64,000 nucleotides of DNA from Streptomyces sp. NBC_00091 (GCF_026343185.1 NZ_JAPEMA010000001.1:3162001-3226000), one strand, 5' to 3'; counted from the first letter of the stretch, positions 43,436-51,587 are shown. Notes: generated by a model not told the origin, from the sequence alone. Translations and numbers: made by a program.

Positions 43436-44236
43436 TCAGGAGCCCTTGGTGCTCTTCTCGAGTCCCTTTTCGGCGTTCCTGAGGGGGAGCGGTCCACTGG
43501 GGATGTCGACGATGTTCACCAGGCGCCAGCGCCTCACGTCCGTGACGGGGGTACCGCAGTTGAGTTCCGTCCCGTTGGAGAGGCACTGGAGCTCGTAGGT
43601 GGTCCCGGCCGTGGTCAGGACCTTGATGTTCGTGATCCGACCCAGGGACGAGATGGTGGCGGAGCAGACCGTGGCCGGGTTCGGGTAGCCGGGGTTCTGC
43701 GCGACCGTGGTGATGTCCTCGCGGCGGTAGTCACCGTCCGTGTTGTCGTCCCGGTGGCCCGCGTACGCGACTCCGTCGATCAGGAAGACGCTGAATTCCT
43801 CGGTGCTGTTGGAGAGGATGGAGTCGATGTCGTTGCCGCACCCGCTGGTTCCGGGGGGCCCGGGGGTGCCCGGGGTGCCGGGCGCGCCGGGGGTGCCGTC
43901 GCGGCCGTCTCGGCCGTCTCGGCCGTCGTGGCCGGGGGTGCCGGGGGCTCCGGGGGCTCCGGGAGGTCCGGGAGGGCCGGGCTTGCCCTCGCACTTGTCC
44001 TTGCGGGGGCTGGTTGTGGCGCCCTTGACGTCGGGGTCGTCGTAGTCGCTGTCCCCGCACTTGTCGCTGCCCTGCGCGGCCACCGTGGCCGACTGCGGCG
44101 TCCCGGTGTCCGCCAGCGCGGGGGTGGCGAAGGCGAGCATCGCGATGGCCGTGGATGCCACCGCGCCGCCGGCGAGCCACCTGCTCTGCCGCGGAAGCGG
44201 GCCCATACGGGACGGTGTCCTTGTCTCAGGACTCAT
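43436..44236 (-). CDS. Secreted collagen-like repeat protein
   Basis: 266 residues from ATG 44236, after GAGGAG. A Sec signal peptide (WLAGGAVASTAIAMLAFATP ALA) is followed by an acidic, Cys-containing segment, then about 17 Gly-X-Y triplets including three GRD triplets (GHDGRDGRDGRDG). The C-terminal domain of about 110 residues has paired cysteines (STEEFSVFLIDGVAYAGHRD) and no known match. Bacterial collagen-like proteins form rod-like triple helices on cell surfaces. Also compare the larger collagen-like protein at 56210. Confidence 0.85.
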   Translation of the reverse strand: MSPETRTPSRMGPLPRQSRWLAGGAVASTAIAMLAFATPALADTGTPQSATVAAQGSDKCGDSDYDDPDVKGATTSPRKDKCEGKPGPPGPPGAPGAPGTPGHDGRDGRDGRDGTPGAPGTPGTPGPPGTSGCGNDIDSILSNSTEEFSVFLIDGVAYAGHRDDNTDGDYRREDITTVAQNPGYPNPATVCSATISSLGRITNIKVLTTAGTTYELQCLSNGTELNCGTPVTDVRRWRLVNIVDIPSGPLPLRNAEKGLEKSTKGS

Positions 44237-44395
44237 GTGTGCTGCTCCTCGTGGAACCGGATGGTCTGAGCTCGAGGCGTGGTGGCCTCGTTCCGGCATC
44301 TTTCGGGGAGCGGGCGCGGTGCGGCGGGAGGCGCGAGGTCCGATCATCACATCGGTGTCATTAATGGAGCCGACCGGCCGAATGCGCGTCGTGGG

Positions 44396-44980
44396 TCAGG
44401 CCTCGTCTCCGTCGAGGAGGCGGTCCACGGGCAGTTCGAGGCTGATGCCGATGGACTCGGGGAGGGGGACGGACGTGCCGCGTTTGAAGGCCTTGCGCGA
44501 CCGGTACTCGCCGCTGCGGGGGTCGGTGTAGAGGACGGCCTCGTCGTGGCGGCGGTCGGCAACCAGGTAGACCGGGATGCCGGCCTGGGCGTAGCAGTCG
44601 ACTTTGACGCCCAGGTCGTCGGACCAGTTGGACGAGGTGATCTCCAGGACCAGGCGGAAGGCGTGCGGCGCGAAGTAGTTCTTCTCGACGTGTGCGTCGC
44701 GATAGTCGGCCTCGAGGAGTGAGAGGTCCGGGATCGCGAAGTCGTTCGGTCCTGAGGGCAGCCACAGGCCGATGCCCTGGAGGTACTTGAGCCCCGCTCG
44801 TCGCGCCCCGGCTGCGGAGAATTCCTCGATGAGCCAGGTCAAGGACTCGGCATGAGCCCCGTCGGGGGGTGGTGTCACGGTGAGCCTCCCTTGGAGAATC
44901 TCCACTCGGTGCCCGGGAAGCTCCCTTGAGAGTCGATCGGCGGCCTCCGCGATCGTGGTCTCGTGCTGTATCACGGCCAT
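44396..44980 (-). CDS. Uma2 family putative endonuclease (PD-(D/E)XK fold)
   Basis: 194 residues from ATG 44980, right after AAGGAGGAAGCT. DUF820/Uma2 features are seen: VEILQGRLTVTPPP, IPDLSLLEADY, LVLEITSSNWSDDLGVKVDC YAQAGIPVYLVADRR, with the Asp, Glu-x-x and Lys of a nuclease core. The fold is that of restriction-type nucleases, but for most members no activity is known. Stand-alone gene. Confidence 0.9.
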   Translation of the reverse strand: MAVIQHETTIAEAADRLSRELPGHRVEILQGRLTVTPPPDGAHAESLTWLIEEFSAAGARRAGLKYLQGIGLWLPSGPNDFAIPDLSLLEADYRDAHVEKNYFAPHAFRLVLEITSSNWSDDLGVKVDCYAQAGIPVYLVADRRHDEAVLYTDPRSGEYRSRKAFKRGTSVPLPESIGISLELPVDRLLDGDEA

Positions 44981-45118
44981 AGCTTCCTCCTTTTCGTGAC
45001 TCATGCTTTCGGAGCGTATCGGGGCCCGCTGACAATGCGTGCGGATTCACCCATACGGGCTCTGGAGGGGTGCGGGGGGCCAACTTCCGCTTGGGGGGAG
45101 GGGGTTGACGGGTTTGGT

Positions 45119-45130
45119 TGGTCTAGACCA
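45119..45130. promoter_or_regulatory. DasR-responsive element core (dre) before the polysaccharide deacetylase gene
   Basis: TGGTCTAGACCA is a perfect palindrome and matches the core of the DasR consensus exactly; outer bases differ slightly. DasR is the GlcNAc-responsive GntR repressor of chitin and amino-sugar genes in Streptomyces. It ends 11 bases before the ATG, where binding would block transcription or translation initiation. Confidence 0.7.
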
Positions 45131-45141
45131 GGGTGTGCGGC

Positions 45142-45816
45142 ATGGGGAGATCTCGCGTGTTTCTTGCCGCGCTCGCGTCGTTGTCGCTCGTTCTCGGGGC
45201 CGCCGGGTCCGCGCAGGCCGGGGTGGGGTTGCCGCCCGTCGTGTCGCATGTGCCGACCGAGGAGAAGGTCGTGTTCATCACCATCGACGACGGGTGGAAT
45301 CACGATGCCGAGGCCGCCCGGATCCTGCTGGAGAAGCGGGTGCCGGTGTCGTTGTTCCTGCTGCCCGGGGCGACCTCGTACGACACCGCCTACTTCACGG
45401 GGCTGGTCGAGCAGGGCCGGGCCACCGTGGAGAACCACACCGTGAACCATCCGGACCTGACCACCCTCGACGCCGCCGGGAAGGACGCCGAGGTGTGCGG
45501 GGCCGGGGAGCGGCTGGCCGCGGCCTTCGGGAGGACGCCGAAGCTGCTGCGGCCGCCGTACGGGGCGGTGAACGACGACGTCCGGCTGGCGGCGAAGGCG
45601 TGCGGGGTGAAGGCACTCGTGACGTGGACGTACGACTTCACCACCTGGAGCGGGACGCCGGCCACGCCGCGGCTGAAGGCCGGGGACATCGTGCTGCTGC
45701 ACTTCACGCCGACGCTGGCGGCGGATCTCCAGCGGGCGCTGGACGCGGCGAGGGCCGCCGGCCTGAAGCCGGCGGCCCTCTTGCCGCACCTGAAGGCGGC
45801 GGGGATGGTTCCGTAG
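45142..45816 (+). CDS. Secreted polysaccharide deacetylase (NodB homology domain)
   Basis: 224 residues from ATG 45142; GTG 45133 is the alternative. A signal peptide (VFLAALASLSLVLGAAGSAQA) directs export. NodB motifs are FITIDDGWNHD (catalytic Asp and metal Asp), ENHTVNHPDL (metal His pair) and LRPPYGAVND. It removes acetyl groups from GlcNAc-type sugars, probably in chitin or peptidoglycan. The dre directly upstream suggests induction by amino sugars. Confidence 0.92.
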   Translation: MGRSRVFLAALASLSLVLGAAGSAQAGVGLPPVVSHVPTEEKVVFITIDDGWNHDAEAARILLEKRVPVSLFLLPGATSYDTAYFTGLVEQGRATVENHTVNHPDLTTLDAAGKDAEVCGAGERLAAAFGRTPKLLRPPYGAVNDDVRLAAKACGVKALVTWTYDFTTWSGTPATPRLKAGDIVLLHFTPTLAADLQRALDAARAAGLKPAALLPHLKAAGMVP

Positions 45817-45822
45817 CCGGGT

Positions 45823-46590
45823 CTACAGCTCGCGGTGGACCTTGGTGTTCGAGGCCTGGGCGCGGGGGCGGACCACCAGGAGGTCGATGTTGACGTGGCT
45901 GGGGCGGGTCACCGCCCAGGTGATGGTGTCGGCCACGTCGTCGGCGGAGAGGGGGTGCGCGACGCCCTCGTAGACCTTCTCGGCCTTGGTGGCGTCCCCG
46001 CGGAAGCGGGTCTTGGCGAACTCCTCGGTCTTGACCATGCCGGGGGCGATCTCGATGACGCGGACCGGCTGGCCGACGATCTCCAGGCGGAGGGTCTCGG
46101 CGAGGACGCGGGCGCCGTTCTTGGCGGCGACGTAGCCGGCGCCGCCCTCGTAGGTGGAGTGGCCGGCGGTGGAGGAGAGCACGACGACCGTGCCGTCGCC
46201 GGAGGCGATGAGCGCGGGCAGCAGCGCCTGGGTGAGGTTGAGGGTGCCGATGACGTTGACCTCGTACATCGTGCGCCAGTCGTCCGGGTCGCCGGTGGCG
46301 ACGGGCTCGGCGCCGATGGCGCCGCCGGCGTTGTTGACGAGTACGTCGCAGCGCTCGAGGGAGGCGGCGAAGGCGTCGACGGCGGGCCGGTCGGTGACGT
46401 CGAGGGCGTGGGCGGTGGCCTCGTGGCCGGCGTCGGTGATCTCGGCGGCGAGGGCCTCGATGCGGTCCTTGCGGCGGGCGGTGAGGACGACGTGGTAGCC
46501 GGCCGCGGCGAGCTGCCGGGCGGTGGCCGCGCCGATTCCGCTGCTCGCGCCGGTGACTACGGCGGTTCGGGTGGCCGTGCGCGTGCTCAT
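45823..46590 (-). CDS. SDR family oxidoreductase
   Basis: 255 residues. Classical short-chain dehydrogenase motifs: VVTGASSGIGAATARQL (TGxxxGxG), DVLVNNAGGAIG (NNAG), and catalytic YVAAKNGARV (YxxxK) after SSTAG. ARRKDR after the second strand suggests NADP preference. Oxidises or reduces an unidentified small metabolite. Convergent with the deacetylase gene with a 6-base gap between stops. Confidence 0.94.
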   Translation of the reverse strand: MSTRTATRTAVVTGASSGIGAATARQLAAAGYHVVLTARRKDRIEALAAEITDAGHEATAHALDVTDRPAVDAFAASLERCDVLVNNAGGAIGAEPVATGDPDDWRTMYEVNVIGTLNLTQALLPALIASGDGTVVVLSSTAGHSTYEGGAGYVAAKNGARVLAETLRLEIVGQPVRVIEIAPGMVKTEEFAKTRFRGDATKAEKVYEGVAHPLSADDVADTITWAVTRPSHVNIDLLVVRPRAQASNTKVHREL

Positions 46591-46815
46591 GGGCGGGGCT
46601 CCTCGTTCGGTCGCGGGGGTCGCCCGCCGGCTCGGTCGTTCGTACGGGCGATGGTTCGTACGGGCGATTGCTCGCCAGCATAGGCGGGGTGGGCGGGGGT
46701 GCCCCAGGCGAGGGATCCGGTGCGGGCGGATGGGGGAGGGCTCGCCCTCGTTCGTGTGATGGTCCGATCAGCCGGTGGGCGGGGTGGCTACGGTCCGCGC
46801 GAGGAGGTGGTGGCG

Positions 46816-47283
46816 GTGCGCGGTGGTGCCGTAGGCGGTGTGGTGGTGGCGGGCTTGCTGGTGCTGAGCGGGGCCGGGCCGGCGGGTGCCTGGGCCGGCC
46901 CGGAGGCCGATGTGGCCTACCACGGACGGGTGCGGCTGGCCCAGGGGCAGCTGCGGGTGTGGATGGTGCCGCAGAACGAGGGGCCGTCGGCGGTGCCGAA
47001 CGCGACGGTGCGGGTGCGGCTGTCGGCGGACCTCGCCGACCGGCAGGAGCTGGCCGGGGGGTGTGCGCGGGTGGGCCGGCGGGAGGTGGTGTGCGAGACG
47101 GGCGCGCTGCCGGAGCACGGGCGGGGGCGGCACATCGGGCTGGTGCTGGAGCTGCGGGACCGCCCCGCGGAGGTGGCGGTGCGGATCGACACCTGGTGGG
47201 ACGGGGGCGCGACGGACCGGAACCGCGCCAACAACGAGCACGTGGTGCTGGCGCTGGACACGGGTGACCCCTACGCCTTCTGA
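46816..47283 (+). CDS. Hypothetical secreted protein
   Basis: 155 residues from GTG 46816, eight bases after GAGGAGG; longer starts are rejected on that basis. A short signal peptide (GGVVVAGLLVLSGAGPAGA) is followed by a beta-rich domain (RVWMVPQNEGPSAVPNATV; GCARVGRREVVCETGAL with two Cys) that resembles a DUF11/CARDB-like adhesion or stalk fold. Function unknown. Tail-to-tail 13-base overlap with the monooxygenase gene. Confidence 0.72.
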   Translation: MRGGAVGGVVVAGLLVLSGAGPAGAWAGPEADVAYHGRVRLAQGQLRVWMVPQNEGPSAVPNATVRVRLSADLADRQELAGGCARVGRREVVCETGALPEHGRGRHIGLVLELRDRPAEVAVRIDTWWDGGATDRNRANNEHVVLALDTGDPYAF

Positions 47284-48866
47284 GCCCCGCCGCTGCCGGG
47301 GAGCAGCCAGCCGGCGACGGCCGAGGCGATCTCGGCGTCGTCGGCCCGGGGTGCGCTCCAGGCGATGTACCCGTCGGGGCGTACGAGGACGCAGGCGGTA
47401 CGCCGTTCCGTGGCCCAGTGGTGGTGCGCGAGGGGGGTTCCGGGCGGGGTGGCCGCGCCGGGCGGGGTGATGAGGACGAAGCCGCCGGCGCGCAGGGCCT
47501 CGTACAGGCGGGTGGCGTGCGGGGCCTGTGGGGCCGGTGAGGCCTGCGGGGCGGGTGCGAGGGGGACGTCGGGGGCGCGCCGGCCGGCGGGGGTGGGGCG
47601 GCGGGTGCCGGGCGGGGGCGGGTAGGCGATGCCGATGCCGGAGACGAGGCCGAGCGCCCGGTCCTGGGCGGGGCCGAGGCGGGCGAGGAGGCCTGCGCCG
47701 AGGCGGCGGGCGGTGCGCAGGGCGGAGTTGTCTGTGATGACGGCGCGGACGAGGGCGCCGCTGATCCGCAGGACGAGGCGGCCGACGGGGTGGCGTTCGC
47801 GGTGGTAGCTGTCGAGGAGGGCTTCGGGGTCGGGGGTCTGGCCGTGGAGGACGGCGGCGAGCTTCCAGGAGAGGTTGGCGGCGTCCTGGAGCCCGGTGTT
47901 CATGCCGAGGCCGCCGGCGGGGGAGTGGACGTGGGCGGCGTCGCCGGCGAGGAAGACGCGGCCGACGCGGTAGTGGGGGACCTGGCGTTCGTCGCTGTGG
48001 AAGCGGGACATCCAGCGGGGGTCGTGCATGCCGTGGTCGGTGCCGAGGGCGGCGCGGGTGAGGGCGCGCAGTTCGTCGAGGTCGACGGGGTCGGTGTCCT
48101 GTGCGCGGCCGTCGGGGCTCCAGGCGATGGCGCGGTACCAGCCGTCGCCGAAGGGGACGAGGAAGGCGAAGGCCTCGGCGGTGCCGTTGGCGGTGAGGGT
48201 GTCCTCGGGCGGGTCGGTCAGGCGGATGTCGGCCAGGACCATGGAGCGGACGACGGCCCGGCCGGGGAAGGGGAGGCCGAGGCGGTCGCGGACGGTGGAG
48301 CGGACGCCGTCGGCGCCGACGACGTGGCGGGCGTGGATCCGGCGGCGGGCGCCTTGCGGGTCTTGTGGCTCTTGTCCGTCTACTACGTCTGCGGCGTCGT
48401 CTACGTCTCGTGCGTCTTGGACGTCGAGGGTGACCGTTTCGCGGTCCTGGCGAAGGCCGATGACCTGACAGTCGTACTGGATGTCCACCCCTGTGGACAA
48501 CGCGCGACGCTCCAGCAGTTTCTCTGTCTCATATTGAGGGGTGATGAGGACGAAGGGGTAGCGGGAGCGCAGCCGTTGAAGGGAGAGGGCCATGCCAGCG
48601 AAGGGGCGCAGCCGGTCGATCCGCCGGCCGGTGGAGACGAGTTCGTCGGCGAGTCCGCGTGCGTCGAGCAGTTCGAGGGTGCGGGCGTGCACGGCGAAGG
48701 CGCGGGTGAGGTTGGCGGCCGTGCGGGGCCGGCGTTCGAGGAGGGTGACGGAGAGTCCGGTGGCGGCGAGGTCGCCGGCGATCAGGAGCCCGGTGGGTCC
48801 TGCGCCGACGACGGCCACGTCGAAGACCTCGGTGGTGCCGGGGGTGTTGTCCTCAGCGGCAGTCAT
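47271..48866 (-). CDS. FAD-dependent aromatic monooxygenase (PHBH family)
   Basis: 531 residues from ATG 48866. FAD motifs: VAVVGAGPTGLLIAGDLAA (GxGxxG), the DG motif in GADGVRSTVRDRLG, and FLAGDAAHVHSPAGGLGMNT (GD motif) followed by LQDAANLSWKLA. The C-terminal 130 residues form a thioredoxin-like domain common to rifampicin/polyketide hydroxylases. An Asp-rich low-complexity insert (DARDVDDAADVVDGQEPQD) near 155-180 is encoded by GAC/GTA-type repeats. The substrate is unknown; no biosynthetic cluster is adjacent. Confidence 0.9.
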   Translation of the reverse strand: MTAAEDNTPGTTEVFDVAVVGAGPTGLLIAGDLAATGLSVTLLERRPRTAANLTRAFAVHARTLELLDARGLADELVSTGRRIDRLRPFAGMALSLQRLRSRYPFVLITPQYETEKLLERRALSTGVDIQYDCQVIGLRQDRETVTLDVQDARDVDDAADVVDGQEPQDPQGARRRIHARHVVGADGVRSTVRDRLGLPFPGRAVVRSMVLADIRLTDPPEDTLTANGTAEAFAFLVPFGDGWYRAIAWSPDGRAQDTDPVDLDELRALTRAALGTDHGMHDPRWMSRFHSDERQVPHYRVGRVFLAGDAAHVHSPAGGLGMNTGLQDAANLSWKLAAVLHGQTPDPEALLDSYHRERHPVGRLVLRISGALVRAVITDNSALRTARRLGAGLLARLGPAQDRALGLVSGIGIAYPPPPGTRRPTPAGRRAPDVPLAPAPQASPAPQAPHATRLYEALRAGGFVLITPPGAATPPGTPLAHHHWATERRTACVLVRPDGYIAWSAPRADDAEIASAVAGWLLPGSGGAQKA

Positions 48867-48907
48867 GTCGGAAAAGTCTGCCAGCCGGGGGCCTCCGGCG
48901 GGGGCTG

Positions 48908-49645
48908 TTACACGGTGGCTCCGTTGCCGAATTCGGCCATCGCGTCGCCGACGATCCGTTCCAGGCGGGAGTGGTGGGCGCCGCGCCAGTAGACGCGCTC
49001 GCAGTCGGTGCACTGCGCGAAGACGTCGTACGAGCGCTGCGTGCCGTGCTCCAGCCGGTCGCCCACGCTGTCCTTGTCGGCTTCCTGGAGCGGGCCGTTG
49101 CAGGCGGTGCAGCGGGTCCAGGGCGCGAGGGTGGGGGCGAAGCGGCCGAGGACGTCGCGCAGTTGGTCGTCCGGGTTGTCGCTGTAGACGTACGCCCCGG
49201 CGAAGATCTCGCGGCGGCGCAGCAGGCCGCGGTCGCGGGAGAGCAGGACGCGGCGCTCGGCGGCGGAGCGGGTGGCGAGGGCGGGGTCGCCGATGTCCTC
49301 GTTCTCGTAGGCGGCGTCGACGCCGAGCAGGCGCAGGCGGCGGGCGAGGGTGCCGAGGTGGACGTCGAGGAGGAAGCGCAGCGGGGCGCCCGGGATCTGC
49401 TGGGGCCGGTCCACGCCGAACACCTCGACGGACTCGCCTGCTTGGGGCACGTACGAGACCGGTACCTCCTGGCCGTCGACGAGCAGGCGGCCCACTTCGG
49501 TGAGCGGGACGCCGGCCGATTCGACGACGTGTCCGAGGCTGGAGGCGCCGTCGGTGGCGGTCGGAACGCGGTCCGCGCGCCGGCTGGGCGGGGCGAAGAG
49601 GCGCAGTTCGGGGGCGAGGGTGAGTTCAATGCCGGGACCGTTCAC
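48908..49645 (-). CDS. Mut7-C RNase domain protein with N-terminal ubiquitin-like domain
   Basis: 245 residues from GTG 49645. Residues about 1-90 form a MoaD/ubiquitin-like fold; about 95-240 are the Mut7-C PIN-like domain (FLLDVHLGTLARRLRLLGVD; LLSRDRGLLRR) with a zinc ribbon (CTACN...CTDC). These proteins are predicted RNases. The ribosome-binding site GGGAGAAATCC may lie inside the left end of the adjoining insertion element, so its promoter may have been replaced by it. Confidence 0.88.
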   Translation of the reverse strand: MNGPGIELTLAPELRLFAPPSRRADRVPTATDGASSLGHVVESAGVPLTEVGRLLVDGQEVPVSYVPQAGESVEVFGVDRPQQIPGAPLRFLLDVHLGTLARRLRLLGVDAAYENEDIGDPALATRSAAERRVLLSRDRGLLRRREIFAGAYVYSDNPDDQLRDVLGRFAPTLAPWTRCTACNGPLQEADKDSVGDRLEHGTQRSYDVFAQCTDCERVYWRGAHHSRLERIVGDAMAEFGNGATV

Positions 49646-49663
49646 CGGATTTCTCCCAGGAAG

Positions 49664-49683
49664 CCCTGGGCTTCAGCCCGGGG
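49664..49683 (+). repeat. Left-end subterminal hairpin of the tnpB element
   Basis: Nine-base arms with one G-T pair around a two-base loop. IS200/IS605 transposases recognise such hairpins near the left end. Confidence 0.6.
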
Positions 49684-49788
49684 GGAAATGGGTCCCTGGG
49701 GCGGAGCCGCGTAGCGGCGGAGTTCGTTGCACATCTGCTCTGACCTGCACTCTCTTTCGTTGTCAGTGGCGGGTGTTACGTTCCGGTC

Positions 49789-51033
49789 ATGTCGACAGCA
49801 GCGATGGTCGAGGGGGAGGCCGGGCATGCCCGGTACACCTTCCGGCTTCGTGTGTCGTCTACCGCGCTGGCCTGGCTTGAGGCGGAGTGGGCGCGGTGCC
49901 GGTGGGTGTGGAACGAGTGTGTGGCGATGTCCCGCAAGGTCCACGCCCACAACAAGACGGCCGGCGAGAAGGTGACGTGCGGTCCGTCGCAGCTCGACAA
50001 GATGCTGACCGGGGCCCGACGCTCGATGGCGTGGCTGCGGGCAGGAAGCAGCGTTCCGCAGCAGCAGATCATCCGGGACTTCGCCAAGTCCCGCGCGAAG
50101 GCCCTGAAGGACGTCAAAGCGCGGGTGCCGGTGCGGCAGCGTGCCGGGATGCCGAAGCACAAGAAGAAGCGTGAGTCGGCTCCCACGCTCAACTACACGC
50201 AGCGCGGCTTCCGGCTCAAGGACGGCCGTCTGCACCTGGCCGGGGGCATCAGCGTGACCGTCGTCTGGTCGCGGGACCTGCCCGAGCCTCCGTCGTCGGT
50301 ACGCGTCTACCGCGACAGCCTCGGCCACTGGTACGCCAGCTTCGTCGTCCCCACGACCATCGAGACACTGCCCTCCACCGGGGCGGTGATCGGTATCGAC
50401 TGGGGCGTGAGCGAGACCGCGACCACCACGTCCGACGACCACGACCTGCCCCACGCCCAGCACGGGAAGAGTGCCTCCGCGAGGCTGGCGCGCTACCAGC
50501 GGATGATGGCCCGCCGCCGCGCACCCAGGGGCAAGGTCCAGTCGAAGGGCTATCGCGCGGCGCGGCGGCAGGCGGCGAAGGCGCACAAGAAGGTGGTCCG
50601 GCAGCGTCAGGACACTGCCCGCAAGTGGGCCAAGAAGGTGGTCCGCGACCACGACGCGCTCGCCGTCGAGGACTTCAAGCCGAAGTTCCTCGCCAAGTCC
50701 ACCATGGCCCGTAAAGCGGCAGACGCCGCGATCGGCGCCACGAAGAGGGCCTTGATCGAGATGGGCCGCAAGCACGGCCGTGCCGTGCACCTGGTCCACC
50801 CCGCGCACACCACCATGGACTGCGCCAAGTGCGGAGCGAGAACCAAGCACGCACTACCCCTCTCGGAACGAACCTACTCGTGCACCGCGTGCGGAGCCGT
50901 GTCTCCCAGGGACAAGAACTCCGCCCGCCTCATGCTCGTCCGGGCTGGTCTCAACCCGGCTGGTGCTGACCGTGTAAGAGCTTGCGGACCGCAGGTCCGC
51001 AGCCGACGTGAGCCAGGAATCCCCTCCCTTTAG
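49789..51033 (+). CDS. tnpB: RNA-guided nuclease TnpB of an IS1341-type element
   Basis: 414 residues. The RuvC catalytic residues are intact: Asp204 in VIGIDWGVSE, Glu294 in LAVEDFKPKF and Asp375 in PRDKNSARL. A zinc finger has CAKC (345-348) and CTAC (365-368). The N-terminal HTH/WED-like region begins RYTFRLRVSSTALAWLEAEW. TnpB proteins are omega-RNA-guided DNA nucleases, ancestors of Cas12. No disruptive mutation is seen, so the protein may be active. The 3' end overlaps the predicted guide RNA scaffold. Confidence 0.93.
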   Translation: MSTAAMVEGEAGHARYTFRLRVSSTALAWLEAEWARCRWVWNECVAMSRKVHAHNKTAGEKVTCGPSQLDKMLTGARRSMAWLRAGSSVPQQQIIRDFAKSRAKALKDVKARVPVRQRAGMPKHKKKRESAPTLNYTQRGFRLKDGRLHLAGGISVTVVWSRDLPEPPSSVRVYRDSLGHWYASFVVPTTIETLPSTGAVIGIDWGVSETATTTSDDHDLPHAQHGKSASARLARYQRMMARRRAPRGKVQSKGYRAARRQAAKAHKKVVRQRQDTARKWAKKVVRDHDALAVEDFKPKFLAKSTMARKAADAAIGATKRALIEMGRKHGRAVHLVHPAHTTMDCAKCGARTKHALPLSERTYSCTACGAVSPRDKNSARLMLVRAGLNPAGADRVRACGPQVRSRREPGIPSL

Positions 51034-51066
51034 GGAGGGGAGGATTCAAGGTCCCAGCATGCCATT
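50984..51066 (+). ncRNA. Predicted omega-RNA scaffold and guide of TnpB
   Basis: In this family the guide RNA arises from the 3' end of tnpB through the right end, with the guide taken from the flanking DNA. Here two hairpins (GCGGACC/GGTCCGC at 50984-51000, and 51021-51040 with outer GAAT/ATTC pairs) precede GGATTCAAG; the guide would be the next 16 or so bases (51051-51066). Ends are estimates. Confidence 0.45.
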
Positions 51067-51126
51067 GGGGGGCCGGGGGGCGCGGCCGAATTTGCCGGTC
51101 GCGGTCGTGGTCGCGATCGGGGCGGG

Positions 51127-51543
51127 TCAGGCGTTCGCGGCGGCTTCGTCGTAGGCCTCGCGGTGGGCGCTGACCTCGTCGAAGTGGTTCTCGGCCCACT
51201 GTTTGACGGAGGAGAGGAGGCAGCCGAGGCTGCCGCCGAGCTCGGTGAGGCGGTAGTCGACGCGGACGGGGACGGTCGCGGTGACGGTGCGGGTGACGAT
51301 GCCGTCGCGTTCGAGGGAGCGGAGGGTCTGGGTGAGCATCTTCTGGCTGACGCCGGGGATCTTGCGGCCGAGTTCGCTGTAGCGCATGGAGCCCGACTCG
51401 GCCTCGCCGAGGGCGCTGAGGACGAGGCCGACCCACTTGTCGCTGATGCGGGCCAGCAGCTGGGTGGTGGGGCACTCCTTGACGAAGGCGTCGTAGGCGG
51501 CGCGGGCCTCCTCGCGGAGGGCGGCGGCGGTGCGGGTGGCCAT
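51127..51543 (-). CDS. HxlR family transcriptional regulator
   Basis: 138 residues from ATG 51543. The winged-helix HxlR motif is LLARISDKWVGLVLSALG, then MRYSELGRKIPGVSQKMLTQ and LRSLERDGIVTRTV. An early Cys (KECPTTQLL) at the usual redox-sensing position fits members that respond to quinones or aldehydes. It is divergent from a quinone oxidoreductase gene and shares a palindromic operator with it, so it probably represses that gene. Confidence 0.93.
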   Translation of the reverse strand: MATRTAAALREEARAAYDAFVKECPTTQLLARISDKWVGLVLSALGEAESGSMRYSELGRKIPGVSQKMLTQTLRSLERDGIVTRTVTATVPVRVDYRLTELGGSLGCLLSSVKQWAENHFDEVSAHREAYDEAAANA

Positions 51544-51565
51544 GCGGTGCCCACTTCCGGGTCGG

Positions 51566-51587
51566 GTACGCACTCCCAAGTGCGTAC
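51566..51587. promoter_or_regulatory. Operator palindrome for the HxlR regulator
   Basis: GTACGCACT and AGTGCGTAC are perfect 9-base arms around CCCA, within the 115-base divergent region. GTAC-containing palindromes are typical HxlR sites. A third GTAC lies at 51600. Confidence 0.7.

Larger units (their letters stand above)
49649..51050 (+). mobile_element. IS1341-type (IS200/IS605 superfamily) solo tnpB element
   Basis: The element holds a complete tnpB and no tnpA. Its left end has an imperfect hairpin (CCCTGGGCT / AGCCCGGGG, 49664-49683) and its right end a hairpin (CCCCTCCC / GGGAGGGG, 51021-51040) followed by GGATTCAAG, both typical of this family, which has no inverted terminal repeats. 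Boundaries are approximate. TTCAC at 49641-49645 could be the left target motif. It sits between the Mut7-C gene and the HxlR gene. Confidence 0.75.

Noticed and set aside
43285-43497. Small ORFs between the endonuclease and collagen-like genes
   Set aside because: No ribosome-binding site and overlap with a terminator hairpin.
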